Assembly: GCF_001184025.1 (NCBI RefSeq)
Contig: NZ_BBYG01000013.1
Location: 496,001 to 560,000 of the forward strand
Source: Streptomyces maremycinicus
GTDB lineage: Bacteria; Actinomycetota; Actinomycetes; Streptomycetales; Streptomycetaceae
DNA: 64,000 bases
Reading direction: 5' to 3'
Positions 32,213 to 40,559 of the stretch are shown piece by piece. Below the pieces are notes generated by a model. The model was given only the letters and a program-made list of their open reading frames with translations. It searched no databases and was not told where the DNA came from. Made by a program: the position numbers and the translations under genes. Numbering within the stretch: position 1 is the stretch's first letter; every line of letters starts with the position of its first letter.

Positions 32213-33331
32213 ATGAGCGCGCACCGCAGCACAGGCATCAGCAGGCCCCGTCACCGCAGGCGCGGCACCGCCCTCGCGTTCGGCGTACCCCTCGCCCTCA
32301 TCGCCGCCGGCACCCTCGCCTACGGCACGGACCTCGGACTCTTCGGCGCGCAGGCGCAGGCGAGAGCGGCCACCACCACCACGCTCACCGTCGCCAAGGA
32401 CGGCAGCGGGCAGTACACGACCGTGCAGGCCGCCGTGAACGCCGTACCGGCGAACAACCCCGCGCGCGTGGTGATCGCCGTGAAGCCGGGAACGTACCGC
32501 GAGCTGGTCAAGGTCCCGGCCAGCAAGCCGCACGTCACCGTTCAGGGCACCGGCGGCAGCCGCAAGGACACCACGATCGTCTACGACAACGCCTCCGGGA
32601 CGCCGAAGCCCGACGGCTCCGGCACGTACGGCACCGGCGGCAGCGCGACCGTCGCCGTCGACGCGGACGACTTCCAGGCCCGCAACCTGACGATCTCCAA
32701 CGACTTCGACGAGGCCGCCCACCAGGACATCGCGAACCAGGCGGTCGCCCTGCGCACCTCCGCCGACAAGGTGTTCCTGGACGGCGTCATCGTCAGCGGC
32801 GACCAGGACACCCTGCTGGTGGACACCGCGGCCAAGGACAAGCAGGGCCGCGTCTACGTCACCGACTCCTATGTCATCGGCAACACCGACTTCATCTTCG
32901 GCCGGGCCACCGCGGTGATCGACAGGTCCGTCATCACCTTGAAGAAGCGCTGGAACGGCACCTCGGCCGGCTATGTCACGGCCCCGAGCACCGCGGCGGG
33001 CCGCAAGGGCATCCTGATCGCCAACTCCACGGTCGGCGGTGACGTCGCCGACCGCAGTTTCCACCTCGGGCGCCCCTGGCACGCGGGCGGGGACGCGGCC
33101 CTGGACCCGCAGACCACCGTCCGCAACACCGTCCTGAGCGCCGCCGTCAGGACCACGCCGTGGACCGACATGAGCGGCTTCTCCTGGAAGGACGACCGGT
33201 TCGCGGAGTACCGGAACTCCGGCGCGGGCGCGGGCGCCGCGAGCGCCGACCGCCCGCAGCTGACCGATGCCCAGGCCGCCGACCAGGAGGTCGCGGACTG
33301 GCTGGGCGACTGGACCCCCACGGCCCCCTGA
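32213..33331 (+). CDS. Secreted pectinesterase (CE8)
   Basis: This 372-residue protein has an arginine-rich N-terminus (RPRHRRRGTALAFGVPLALI) acting as an export signal; Tat use is possible. It is a right-handed parallel beta-helix esterase with NQAVALR, GDQDTLL, the catalytic Asp in GNTDFIFGRA (~226) and Arg in LGRPWH (~287). It demethylesterifies pectin, releasing methanol. ATG 32213 follows CGGAGCGTCGT. No other pectin genes are nearby; it lies between two regulatory loci. Confidence 0.9.
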   Translation: MSAHRSTGISRPRHRRRGTALAFGVPLALIAAGTLAYGTDLGLFGAQAQARAATTTTLTVAKDGSGQYTTVQAAVNAVPANNPARVVIAVKPGTYRELVKVPASKPHVTVQGTGGSRKDTTIVYDNASGTPKPDGSGTYGTGGSATVAVDADDFQARNLTISNDFDEAAHQDIANQAVALRTSADKVFLDGVIVSGDQDTLLVDTAAKDKQGRVYVTDSYVIGNTDFIFGRATAVIDRSVITLKKRWNGTSAGYVTAPSTAAGRKGILIANSTVGGDVADRSFHLGRPWHAGGDAALDPQTTVRNTVLSAAVRTTPWTDMSGFSWKDDRFAEYRNSGAGAGAASADRPQLTDAQAADQEVADWLGDWTPTAP

Positions 33332-33378
33332 CATCCCCCTGCCAGCTCCGCCACAGCCCCTCGTTCCACCGTGAGGGA

Positions 33379-34167
33379 ATGGTGATACGAACGGTGAAGG
33401 GGACGGCGGAGACGGCGGCTGCGGGCGGGGGAACGGCGGGGCAGGCACGTACGGCGGGCCGCATCCTGCTGGCCGACGACGACGCGGAGGTCCGTGAGGG
33501 ACTCGGCCGGCTGCTCCGCTTCGAGGGCTACGAGACCGTCCTCGCCGGTGACGGGCGGCTCGCCCTCGACCTCGCGCTCGATCTTGCCGGGGCCCCCGGC
33601 AACGCCCCCGACCTCGTCCTGATGGACGTCACCATGCCCGGCCTGGACGGACTGGCCGCGACCCGGCGGATCCGGGCCTCCGGTTCCACCGTCCCGATCC
33701 TCATGATCACCGGCCGGGACGCGGTGGGCGACCGTATCGTCGCCCTCGACAACGGCGCCGACGACTACCTGATGAAGCCGTTCGCCGCCGAGGAGCTGCT
33801 GGCCCGGGTGCGGGCCCTGCTGCGCCGGGGGACCCGCCGGACGTCCCCGCCCGCCGGGGCGGCGTCCGCCCGGCTGGCCTTCCAAGACATCGCGATGGAC
33901 GTGTCCTCCCGCACCGTCACCCGCGCGGCCCGTCCGCTCGACCTCACCCCCACCGAGTACGCCCTGCTGGAGTACTTCCTGCGCCATCCGGCGAAGGTCC
34001 TCAGCCGCGCGCGGCTCCACCGGGACGTCTGGGGCTTCGACTTCGAACCGACGTCCAACACGCTCGACGTGTACGTCATGTACCTGCGGCGCAAGCTGGA
34101 GGAGTACGGCGAACCCCGGCTGATCCAGACGGCGCGGGGGCTGGGGTACATGCTGCGGGCGGGGTGA
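33379..34167 (+). CDS. Orphan OmpR-family response regulator
   Basis: This 262-residue protein has a ~27-residue Ala/Gly-rich extension, then a complete receiver (RILLADDDAE, Asp83 in LMDVTMPG, Thr in MITGRD, Lys133 in LMKPF) and a winged helix. Its recognition region DVWGFDFEPTSNTLDVYVMY is nearly identical to that of the regulator at 29837. No kinase is adjacent. The start is ATG 33379 or the following GTG. It may share targets with the MprA-like regulator or respond to a distant kinase. Confidence 0.85.
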   Translation: MVIRTVKGTAETAAAGGGTAGQARTAGRILLADDDAEVREGLGRLLRFEGYETVLAGDGRLALDLALDLAGAPGNAPDLVLMDVTMPGLDGLAATRRIRASGSTVPILMITGRDAVGDRIVALDNGADDYLMKPFAAEELLARVRALLRRGTRRTSPPAGAASARLAFQDIAMDVSSRTVTRAARPLDLTPTEYALLEYFLRHPAKVLSRARLHRDVWGFDFEPTSNTLDVYVMYLRRKLEEYGEPRLIQTARGLGYMLRAG

Positions 34168-34215
34168 CGGCCTGCACCACCGTGTCGCGCCCGCGCCCCC
34201 GGTTCCGGTACTGCC

Positions 34216-36009
34216 TCAGAGGCGCAGTACCAGCGTGTCGTCGGTGAGCCGCTCGCCTCGCGCGGCCTTCCGCGCCGGCTCCGACCAGGGTTCGACCAGC
34301 CTGGTGTAGGCCTCGCAGCGGGTCATCAGCTCGTCGTGCGTGCCCTCGTCCAGCAGCCGTCCCTCGTCCACGACCAGGATGCGGTCGGCGTCGGGCGCGA
34401 GGCTCAGATCGTGCGTGATCATGATGGTCGTGCGGCCGGACATCAGACGGCGCAGGGGCTGGACGATCTGCCGGGCGGCCACCGAGTCCAGGCCGGCGGT
34501 GGGTTCGTCGAGGACGAGGACCGGGGCCGCGCGGAGCATCGCTCGGGCGATGGCGATCCGCTGGAGCTGGCCGCCGGAGAGGGCCGCGGTGCCGGGGGCG
34601 ATGTGGGTGTCGTAGCCGTCGGGTAGGGCGGCGATGAACTCGTGGGCCGCGGCCGACGCGGCCGCCGCCTCGATCTCCCGGTCCGTGGCGCCCGGGCGGC
34701 CGCACCCGATGTTCTCCCGGATCGTGCCGTTGAGGACGAGCGTCTGCTGGGGCACCAGGGCCGTGATCTCGCGGACGAACTCCAGCGGGACCTCCGTGAG
34801 CGGGATCCCGTCCAGGCGGACGACGCCCGCGTCGGGGTCGTAGAAGCGGGTGAGGAGTTTGGAGAGCGTGGACTTGCCCGCCCCGCTCGCACCCGTGACG
34901 AGGACCAGTTCGCCGGGGTCCGCGGTGAAGGTGACGTCCCGCAGCGACTCGCGGGCCGCGTCGGGGTAGCGGAACGAGACACCGTGCAGGCTGACCCGGC
35001 CCCGGACCGGCCAGGCGGGGACGGGGACGTCCGGGTCCAGCACCGACGGCTGCGCGTCCAGGAGTTCCGCGATGCGTTCCGCGCCCGCCGTGGCCGCGGT
35101 GACCGTCAGGCCGAGCCCGCCGAGGCTGCGGACCGGCGGGTAGAGGTAGCCGATGAACGCGGCGAAGGCGAGCAGGGCGCCGAGGGTCATCCGGCCGGCC
35201 GAGATCTCCCAGACGCCCAGGCCGATCACCGACAGGACGCAGAGGGTCTCGACCACCTCGACGAACTGCTCGTACATCTCGCTCAGCCGCGCCCCGCGCA
35301 CACTGGCCCGCATCCACGCGCGGGCCTCCTTCTCGAGGCGTCGTTCCTCGTCGCGGCGGCGGTTGTACGCCTGGGTCAGCACGACGTTGCCCAGCGACTC
35401 CTCCACCACCGAGGTGATCGCGCCGTCGGCGACGCGTTCGTCCTGCGACGCCTGCTTGATCCGGCCGGAGAAGCGGCGCGCGGCGAGGAGGAAGAGGGGG
35501 GCGAGGACGAAGGTCGCGAGGGCCAGGTCCCAGCGCAGCCACAGGGCCGCCGCCGCGTAGAAGACCGCCGAGAAGGCGGCGGAGACCGTGCCGACCACGC
35601 CCGACACGACCAGTTGCTCGATGGCCTCGACGTCTCCCGTGAGGCGTTCCACCAGGTCGCCGCGGCGGTGCCGCTGGAAGAAGTGGGGCGGCAGGTCCTG
35701 GACATGGCCGAAGACGCCCGCGCGCAGCCGGAGGACGAAGCGTTCCGCCGTCCAGGTCGCGAGTGAGTTGCCGAGGTAGCCGACGAGTGCGCCCAGCGCG
35801 GCGACCCCCAGCCAGGCGCCGGCCGGACCCCAGAAGGCGTCGAGCGAACCGGCCTCGAGGGCGTTGTCGGTGAGTTCGGCGAACAGCAGGATGGAGGCCG
35901 TCTCGGCGAGCGCGGACACCACCACACAGGCCATGATCACCAGCATCCTCCCGCGGTCGCCGCGGGTCAGCGGCCAGAAGCGGCGGAAGGCCTCGCGGGC
36001 TTCCCTCAT
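34216..36009 (-). CDS. ABC half-transporter (fused permease and ATPase)
   Basis: This 597-residue protein has six membrane helices (~20-290) followed by an ATPase domain with Walker A VTGASGAGKST at ~370-380, signature ALSGGQLQRIAIARAM and Walker B PVLVLDEPTAGLD. It should homodimerise as an exporter of the MsbA/peptide or siderophore exporter type. ATG 36009 follows GAGGGAGTTGC. Two tandem genes for 44-residue basic peptides lie directly upstream on the same strand, separated by a strong terminator hairpin; a substrate relationship is conceivable but unproven. Confidence 0.87.
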   Translation of the reverse strand: MREAREAFRRFWPLTRGDRGRMLVIMACVVVSALAETASILLFAELTDNALEAGSLDAFWGPAGAWLGVAALGALVGYLGNSLATWTAERFVLRLRAGVFGHVQDLPPHFFQRHRRGDLVERLTGDVEAIEQLVVSGVVGTVSAAFSAVFYAAAALWLRWDLALATFVLAPLFLLAARRFSGRIKQASQDERVADGAITSVVEESLGNVVLTQAYNRRRDEERRLEKEARAWMRASVRGARLSEMYEQFVEVVETLCVLSVIGLGVWEISAGRMTLGALLAFAAFIGYLYPPVRSLGGLGLTVTAATAGAERIAELLDAQPSVLDPDVPVPAWPVRGRVSLHGVSFRYPDAARESLRDVTFTADPGELVLVTGASGAGKSTLSKLLTRFYDPDAGVVRLDGIPLTEVPLEFVREITALVPQQTLVLNGTIRENIGCGRPGATDREIEAAAASAAAHEFIAALPDGYDTHIAPGTAALSGGQLQRIAIARAMLRAAPVLVLDEPTAGLDSVAARQIVQPLRRLMSGRTTIMITHDLSLAPDADRILVVDEGRLLDEGTHDELMTRCEAYTRLVEPWSEPARKAARGERLTDDTLVLRL

Positions 36010-36052
36010 GTCAGCAACTCCCTCGGCTCCCTGCGTGTACGTGCGACATGGC

Positions 36053-36092
36053 CGAGGCGGGGTCACCGGCTCTCACCGGTGACCCCGCCTCG
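36053..36092 (-). terminator. 17-bp perfect-stem hairpin after the peptide genes
   Basis: CGAGGCGGGGTCACCGG, loop CTCTCA, CCGGTGACCCCGCCTCG. It lies 10 bp past the first peptide stop and before the ABC gene, so it would give much more peptide mRNA than transporter mRNA. Confidence 0.85.
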
Positions 36093-36102
36093 TGGCGTGC
36101 CG

Positions 36103-36237
36103 TCAGCCCTTGTGCGAGACCGGGCGGCGCTTCGGGGCGGCCTTCTTGGCGGCCTTCTTCTTGGCCACGGGCTTCGCGGCCGGGGCGGCGGCGGTCTTGC
36201 GGTTCTTCGTGACGGGGGCGATCTTGTGGAAGCTCAT
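36103..36237 (-). CDS. 44-residue Lys/Ala-rich basic peptide, copy 1
   Basis: ATG 36237, preceded by GGAGAGG, opens a 44-codon ORF: MSFHKIAPVTKNRKTAAAPA, AKPVAKKKAAKKAAPKRR, then PVSHKG, stop TGA at 36103. The peptide has 12 Lys and 3 Arg and no acidic residue. It is a near-duplicate of the gene 90 bp upstream; the ends MSFHKI and RRPVSHKG are identical and the centre varies. There is no signal peptide or membrane helix. It could be a nucleic-acid-binding peptide or an export substrate of the downstream ABC protein. I do not recognise the family. Confidence 0.7.
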   Translation of the reverse strand: MSFHKIAPVTKNRKTAAAPAAKPVAKKKAAKKAAPKRRPVSHKG

Positions 36238-36327
36238 GGGAATTACCTCTCCAATTATCAGGCGCTGATTATGTTCGGTTTACGCGCGGCTTATTCGTCG
36301 CGGGTTTGCAACAGTTCCGACCGCGAC

Positions 36328-36462
36328 TCAGCCCTTATGGGAGACCGGGCGACGCTGCTGAGTCACCTTCTTGGCGGCCTTCTTCTTGGCCACGGGCTTC
36401 GCGGCCGGGGCAGCGGGGGTCTTGCGGGCCTTCTTGACGGGCGTGATCTTGTGGAAGCTCAT
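36328..36462 (-). CDS. 44-residue Lys/Ala-rich basic peptide, copy 2
   Basis: ATG 36462 follows GGAGAACGTC. The peptide is MSFHKITPVKKARKTPAAPA, AKPVAKKKAAKKVTQQRR, PVSHKG, stop TGA at 36328. Length is identical to copy 1 and most positions match, with substitutions clustered at residues 7-16 and 33-36. A possible -10 (TAGTGT, 36526-36531) lies about 64 bp upstream. Duplication with conserved ends suggests selection on the ends. Confidence 0.7.
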   Translation of the reverse strand: MSFHKITPVKKARKTPAAPAAKPVAKKKAAKKVTQQRRPVSHKG

Positions 36463-36646
36463 GACGTTCTCCATCCGTTGTGTTCGCTCACTTCGCTTTC
36501 GCGTCGTTCGCTTTCGACATGGAAAACACTACGGGACGATCGGAGAGGAAAAAGCCAATTCCGCTGAGACCTCGATGAATTGCGACTGAGACGAGTTTTC
36601 AGACGGCGGTGGGAACCAACCGTGAACTCACACAGGTCTTAATACG

Positions 36647-36681
36647 AAGAGGCGGCCGCGTCGGTGACGCGGCCGCCTCTT
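36647..36681 (-). terminator. 16-bp perfect-stem terminator of the nucleotidase gene
   Basis: AAGAGGCGGCCGCGTC, loop GGT, GACGCGGCCGCCTCTT, 20 bp past the stop at 36701. Confidence 0.85.
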
Positions 36682-36700
36682 GAATGTCCTGCCGAAAGGG

Positions 36701-38503
36701 TTACTGCACGATCGAGATCCGGTTCGCCGCCGGCGGGGCGATCGGGCCGGTGGCCGAGGAGTTGGCGAGCAGGTACTGCTCCAGGGCGGTCAGGTCGTCG
36801 GCGCCGACGACGTCGCCGGTGCCCAGGCCCAGCGTGGTGAAGCCGTCGCCGCCGCCCGCGAGGAAGCTGTTCGTGGCGACGCGGTAGGTGGCGGCCGGGT
36901 CGATCGCCGCGCCGTTCAGCCTGATGGAGTCCGTGACGACACGGTCGGCGCCGCTCTTCGTCAGGTCCAGCGTGTACGTCAGGTTGGCGGACGGCTGAAG
37001 GATCTTCGGCGCGCTCGTGTTCGTCCCGCTCACCTGCTCCTTGAGGACCTGGATCAGCTGAGCGCCGGTGAAGTTCTGGAGGTTCACGGTGTTGGAGAAC
37101 GGCTGGACGGTGAAGCCCTCGGCGTAGGTCACCACGCCGTCGCCCTCGGTGCCCTTGGCCGCGTAGGTGAGGCCCGCCCGGACGCCGCCCGGGTTCATCA
37201 GCGCGAGGTCCGTCTCCGGGTCGAGCCCCTTGCCGTACCAGAGCTGGGCGTCCGCGATCAGGTCGCCCATCGGGGACTCGGTGCCGGTGCTCGGCACGTC
37301 CGCGGAGATGTAGCCGATCGGGCGGTTGCCGACGGGGGCCGCCAGGGTGTTCCACTTGGCGATGAGCTCGGTCATGTCGGGCGCCTTGGCGACGGTCCGG
37401 GTGACCACGTGGTTCGCCGACTTGACCGCCGTACGCGCGATGTCACCGGTGAACCGGTCGTACGTCAGCGTGGTGTCCGTGTACAGACGGCCGAAGGACG
37501 CGGCCGAGGTGACCGTGCGCGGCTTGCCCGCCGGGTCCGGGATCGTGCACGCGTACGCGGCGTGCGTGTGGCCCGTCACCAGCGCGTCCACCGCCGGAGT
37601 GACGTTCTTCGCGATGTCGACGATCGGGCCGGAGATGCCGGCGCCCGCGCCCGCGGCGTCACAGTCGTAGTTGTAGGAGCCCGAGGCCGGCAGCCCGCCC
37701 TCGTGGATGAGCGCCACGATCGACTTCACGCCCTGCTTCTGGAGCACCTTGGCGTACTTGTTGATCGTCTCGACCTCGTCCTTGAACTTCAGGCCCTTGA
37801 CGCCCTCGGCGGACACCACACCGGGGGTGTCCTCCAGCGTCACGCCGATGAAGCCGATCTTGACGTCCTTCTTCTTCCAGACGAAGTACGGCTCGAGGAT
37901 CGGCTTGCCGCTCTTCTCCGACAGGACGTTGGCCGCCAGGTAGGGGAAGTCGGCCCCCTGGAACCTCTTGTCCGTGTAACAGCCGGCCGTCGGGTGGCAG
38001 CCGCCGTTCTGGAGCCGGGCCAGTTCCTTGGCTCCCTCGTCGAACTCGTGGTTGCCGACCGACGTGACATCCAGGTCGAGCTTGTTCAGCGCCTCGATGG
38101 TGGGCTCGTCGTGGAACAGACCCGAGATCAGCGGGGAGGCGCCGACCATGTCGCCGCCGGCCGCGGTGACCGAGTACGGGTTGCCCTTGCGGGCCTCGCG
38201 CAGATGCGTGGCGAGGTACTCCACACCACCCGCGTCGATCGTCTTCGTCGTGCCGTCCGCCTGGAGTTCGGTGACCCGGCCGGAGGAGCCGGACGGGGGC
38301 TCGAGGTTGCCGTGCAGGTCGTTGAAGGACAGCAGCTGCACGTCCTGGTAGCGGCTCGGCAGCGGCTTGGAGTGCTTGGCGTCGTGGGCGTCCGCCGGGA
38401 GCGCGGCGGCCATGGCACCGGCGGTGGCGAGGCCCGCGGCGGCCGCGAGAAGACGGTACGTACGACGTCTGCCGTTCGGATGCGGCTGGAAAGTGGCTGG
38501 CAT
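36701..38503 (-). CDS. Secreted 5'-nucleotidase / 2',3'-cyclic phosphodiesterase (UshA-like)
   Basis: This 600-residue protein has a Tat-like signal (NGRRRTYRLLAAAAGLATAG) with cleavage near ADAHDA. The metallophosphoesterase domain has LLSFNDLHGNLE, GGDMVGAS, VGNHEFDEG, ALIHEGG and VTGHTHAAY; the C-terminal nucleotidase domain has NPGGVRAGL and NSFLAGGGDGF. It releases phosphate from extracellular nucleotides. The start ATG 38503 follows AGGGGGGCGC. A candidate PHO box lies about 130 bp upstream, fitting phosphate-starvation control. Confidence 0.93.
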   Translation of the reverse strand: MPATFQPHPNGRRRTYRLLAAAAGLATAGAMAAALPADAHDAKHSKPLPSRYQDVQLLSFNDLHGNLEPPSGSSGRVTELQADGTTKTIDAGGVEYLATHLREARKGNPYSVTAAGGDMVGASPLISGLFHDEPTIEALNKLDLDVTSVGNHEFDEGAKELARLQNGGCHPTAGCYTDKRFQGADFPYLAANVLSEKSGKPILEPYFVWKKKDVKIGFIGVTLEDTPGVVSAEGVKGLKFKDEVETINKYAKVLQKQGVKSIVALIHEGGLPASGSYNYDCDAAGAGAGISGPIVDIAKNVTPAVDALVTGHTHAAYACTIPDPAGKPRTVTSAASFGRLYTDTTLTYDRFTGDIARTAVKSANHVVTRTVAKAPDMTELIAKWNTLAAPVGNRPIGYISADVPSTGTESPMGDLIADAQLWYGKGLDPETDLALMNPGGVRAGLTYAAKGTEGDGVVTYAEGFTVQPFSNTVNLQNFTGAQLIQVLKEQVSGTNTSAPKILQPSANLTYTLDLTKSGADRVVTDSIRLNGAAIDPAATYRVATNSFLAGGGDGFTTLGLGTGDVVGADDLTALEQYLLANSSATGPIAPPAANRISIVQ

Positions 38504-38632
38504 GCGCCCCCCTGAGGTGTCTGCCTGGATGTCTGCGTGCCCGGGCCCGACCGGCCCTGGGAAACGCAGAGGGAAGTGGCCCCGTCCGGCGCAGCCTAGG
38601 GTCAACGCGCGTAGCGCGACAGGGGGTTCTTG

Positions 38633-38654
38633 GTTACATCCTGGTTTCCCTTTG
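38633..38654. promoter_or_regulatory. Candidate PHO box between ushA-like gene and mshD
   Basis: Two consecutive 11-bp units, GTTACATCCTG and GTTTCCCTTTG, match the GTTCAYYYRNG pattern loosely. They are weaker than the pst units. The site could serve the nucleotidase gene. Confidence 0.4.
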
Positions 38655-38737
38655 CCCTCCGGTTACCCCCGCCACCGTCCTCGCGGACCGCGTCCTTCCG
38701 GCTTTCCCCGTGCCGCCACTTTGCCCGGCCCGCCCCT

Positions 38738-38743
38738 TACCCT
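38738..38743 (+). promoter_or_regulatory. mshD -10 hexamer (leaderless)
   Basis: TACCCT, 6 nt (CGACGC), ATG 38750, with no ribosome binding site. Confidence 0.55.
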
Positions 38744-38749
38744 CGACGC

Positions 38750-39676
38750 ATGACCAGCGACGACATCGCACGGATCCCCGGCTCCCGCTCCATCGAGACC
38801 CACTCCGAGCTCACCCCCGAACAGACCGAGGCCGTCCTCGAACTGCTCGCGGAGGCCGCCCGGACGGACGGTCAGCAGGCGGTGTCCGAACAGGGCCGCC
38901 TACAGCTGCGCGGAGGCGCCCGCGAGGGCGTCTCCCACCTGGTCCTCACCCTCGGCGACGAACTCGTCGGCTACGCCCAGCTGGAGGACACCGATCCGGT
39001 CGAGGCACCCGCCGCCGAACTGGTCGTCCACCCCTCGCACCGCGGTCACGGGCACGGCCGCGCGCTCGGCTCCGCCCTGCTCGCCGCCTCCGGCAAGCGG
39101 CTTCGGGTGTGGGCCCACGGCGGTCACTCCGCCGCCCGGCACCTCGCCCAGGTCCTGGGACTCTCCCTGTTCCGTGAACTGCGCCAGATGCGGCGGCCGT
39201 TGAGCGACCTCGAACTGCCGGACCCGGTCCTGCCCGACGGGGTGAGCGTCCGCGCCTTCGTCCCCGGCAAGGACGACTCCGCCTGGCTCGCCGTCAACGC
39301 CGCCTCCTTCGCCCACCATCCCGAGCAGGGCTCCCTCACCCAGCGCGATCTCGACGCCCGTATGTCCGAGCCCTGGTTCGACCCGGCCGGCTTCTTCCTC
39401 GCCTTCCGCGGCGAGCGGCTCGTCGGCTTCCACTGGACGAAGGTGCACGCCGAGGAGCAGCTCGGCGAGGTGTACGTCCTCGGGGTCGCCCCCGGCGCCC
39501 AGGGGGGCGGCCTCGGCAAGTCCCTCACCACGATCGGCCTGCGCCACCTGGCGGCCCAGGGCCTGCCGACGGCGATGCTGTACGTCGACGCGGACAACAA
39601 GGCCGCCGTCTCGGTGTACGAACGGCTCGGCTTCCTCACCCACGAGACGGACCTGATGTACCGAACAGAGACGTGA
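38750..39676 (+). CDS. mshD: Mycothiol synthase (tandem GNAT)
   Basis: This 308-residue protein has two GNAT domains: the N-terminal one with LVVHPSHRGHGHGRALGSAL and the catalytic C-terminal one with VYVLGVAPGAQGGGLGKSL and ending YERLGFLTHETDLMYRTET. It acetylates Cys-GlcN-Ins to form mycothiol, the main low-molecular-weight thiol of actinomycetes. ATG 38750 with TACCCT 6 nt upstream indicates a leaderless mRNA. It is divergent from the secreted nucleotidase and convergent with the ABC operon. Confidence 0.93.
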   Translation: MTSDDIARIPGSRSIETHSELTPEQTEAVLELLAEAARTDGQQAVSEQGRLQLRGGAREGVSHLVLTLGDELVGYAQLEDTDPVEAPAAELVVHPSHRGHGHGRALGSALLAASGKRLRVWAHGGHSAARHLAQVLGLSLFRELRQMRRPLSDLELPDPVLPDGVSVRAFVPGKDDSAWLAVNAASFAHHPEQGSLTQRDLDARMSEPWFDPAGFFLAFRGERLVGFHWTKVHAEEQLGEVYVLGVAPGAQGGGLGKSLTTIGLRHLAAQGLPTAMLYVDADNKAAVSVYERLGFLTHETDLMYRTET

Positions 39677-39783
39677 CCCGCCCGAACGGCCCGCCGAGCC
39701 AGGCAGACCGGGGTCAGGCTGGGCAGGGCGGGTCGGGGTCAGGCCGGGTCGAGGTCAGGCCGGAGTCAGGCCGGGCCGGAGTC

Positions 39784-39847
39784 GGGGCGGGTCGGGGTCG
39801 GGGCGGGTCGGGGTCGGGGCGGGTCGGGGTCTGGGCGGGTCGGGGTC
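39784..39847. repeat. Four tandem 16-bp G-rich repeats
   Basis: Unit KGGGCGGGTCGGGGTC, three identical copies and one with an initial T, in perfect register. They are flanked from 39700 by looser GGTCAGGCCGGG-type copies. The array lies between convergent genes and reaches the last codon of the gene at 39846. Runs of G could form quadruplex structure. Confidence 0.85.
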
Positions 39848-40559
39848 AGGCCTGGCGGTGGGTGGGGAGGGTGGTGGGTGGGGTGGACCGGGGTGGGGTG
39901 GGTCTCCGGAAGTGCTTGCGGAGCGGCTCCGGTGTCCACAGCGCGCTCAGCGTGAGCGTCGCGCCCAGCACCACCGCCCATCTCACCTGCGTCGCCACCC
40001 AGTAGGCATCCTGGGGCGTGCCCAGCAGGCCCCACCGGTTCGGGAGCAGTACCGCCACCGCGGCCGCCGTCCCCAGCCGGAGCGCCGCGCCCCTGCCCAC
40101 CTCCGCCGCCCAGGTGAAGCGGACGGCGATCGTCGCGAGGGTGAGGGCGGCACCGGCCATCCCCGCGGCCTCGAGCGTGGCCGGGCCGAGCGCCGGACGG
40201 CTCGCGGCGGGTATCAGCAGCAGGGCCGCCGCCCACCACAGGGCCAGCAGGGGAACGACCACGGCCAGCCGCAGCACGGTTCGCCGCGGGCGGCCCACCG
40301 GTGTCGTCGCCGTGGTGTCGCGGGCCGGGTCGTCCAGCAGGAAGGCCAGGCCCAGTGCGCCGGTAAGGGCGGTGAGGCGCAGGACCAGCCGTCCCGGTTC
40401 GGGGTCCGGAGCGTGGTCCGGCAGCCGGGTGGTCCCGGCGAGCAGCAGGCCCAGCGCGCCGGCCAGGGTCAGCGCCCGCCAGGGCAGGCCGCGCCACACC
40501 GGCGGCACCAGGGACCGCAGCAGGTCCGGCGCGGCCCCCGCACGCACTACTCCCCGCAC
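39846..40559 (-). CDS. Polytopic membrane protein of the ECF/ABC operon
   Basis: This protein of about 237 residues has six hydrophobic spans (RALTLAGALGLLLAGTTRL, VVVPLLALWWAAALLLIPAA and others) and an Arg/Pro/Thr tail. GTG 40559 was chosen for its AAGGAGG ribosome binding site 7 nt upstream; it overlaps the preceding gene by 13 bp, and a second GTG at 40547 overlaps the stop as TAGTG. Probably a permease-associated component of the adjacent ABC transporter. Its 3' end runs into the G-rich repeat array. Confidence 0.75.
   Translation of the reverse strand: MRGVVRAGAAPDLLRSLVPPVWRGLPWRALTLAGALGLLLAGTTRLPDHAPDPEPGRLVLRLTALTGALGLAFLLDDPARDTTATTPVGRPRRTVLRLAVVVPLLALWWAAALLLIPAASRPALGPATLEAAGMAGAALTLATIAVRFTWAAEVGRGAALRLGTAAAVAVLLPNRWGLLGTPQDAYWVATQVRWAVVLGATLTLSALWTPEPLRKHFRRPTPPRSTPPTTLPTHRQA

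Noticed and set aside
36680..38515. 611-codon open frame opposite the 5'-nucleotidase
   Set aside because: Antisense shadow; the minus strand has all metallophosphoesterase motifs and a signal peptide.
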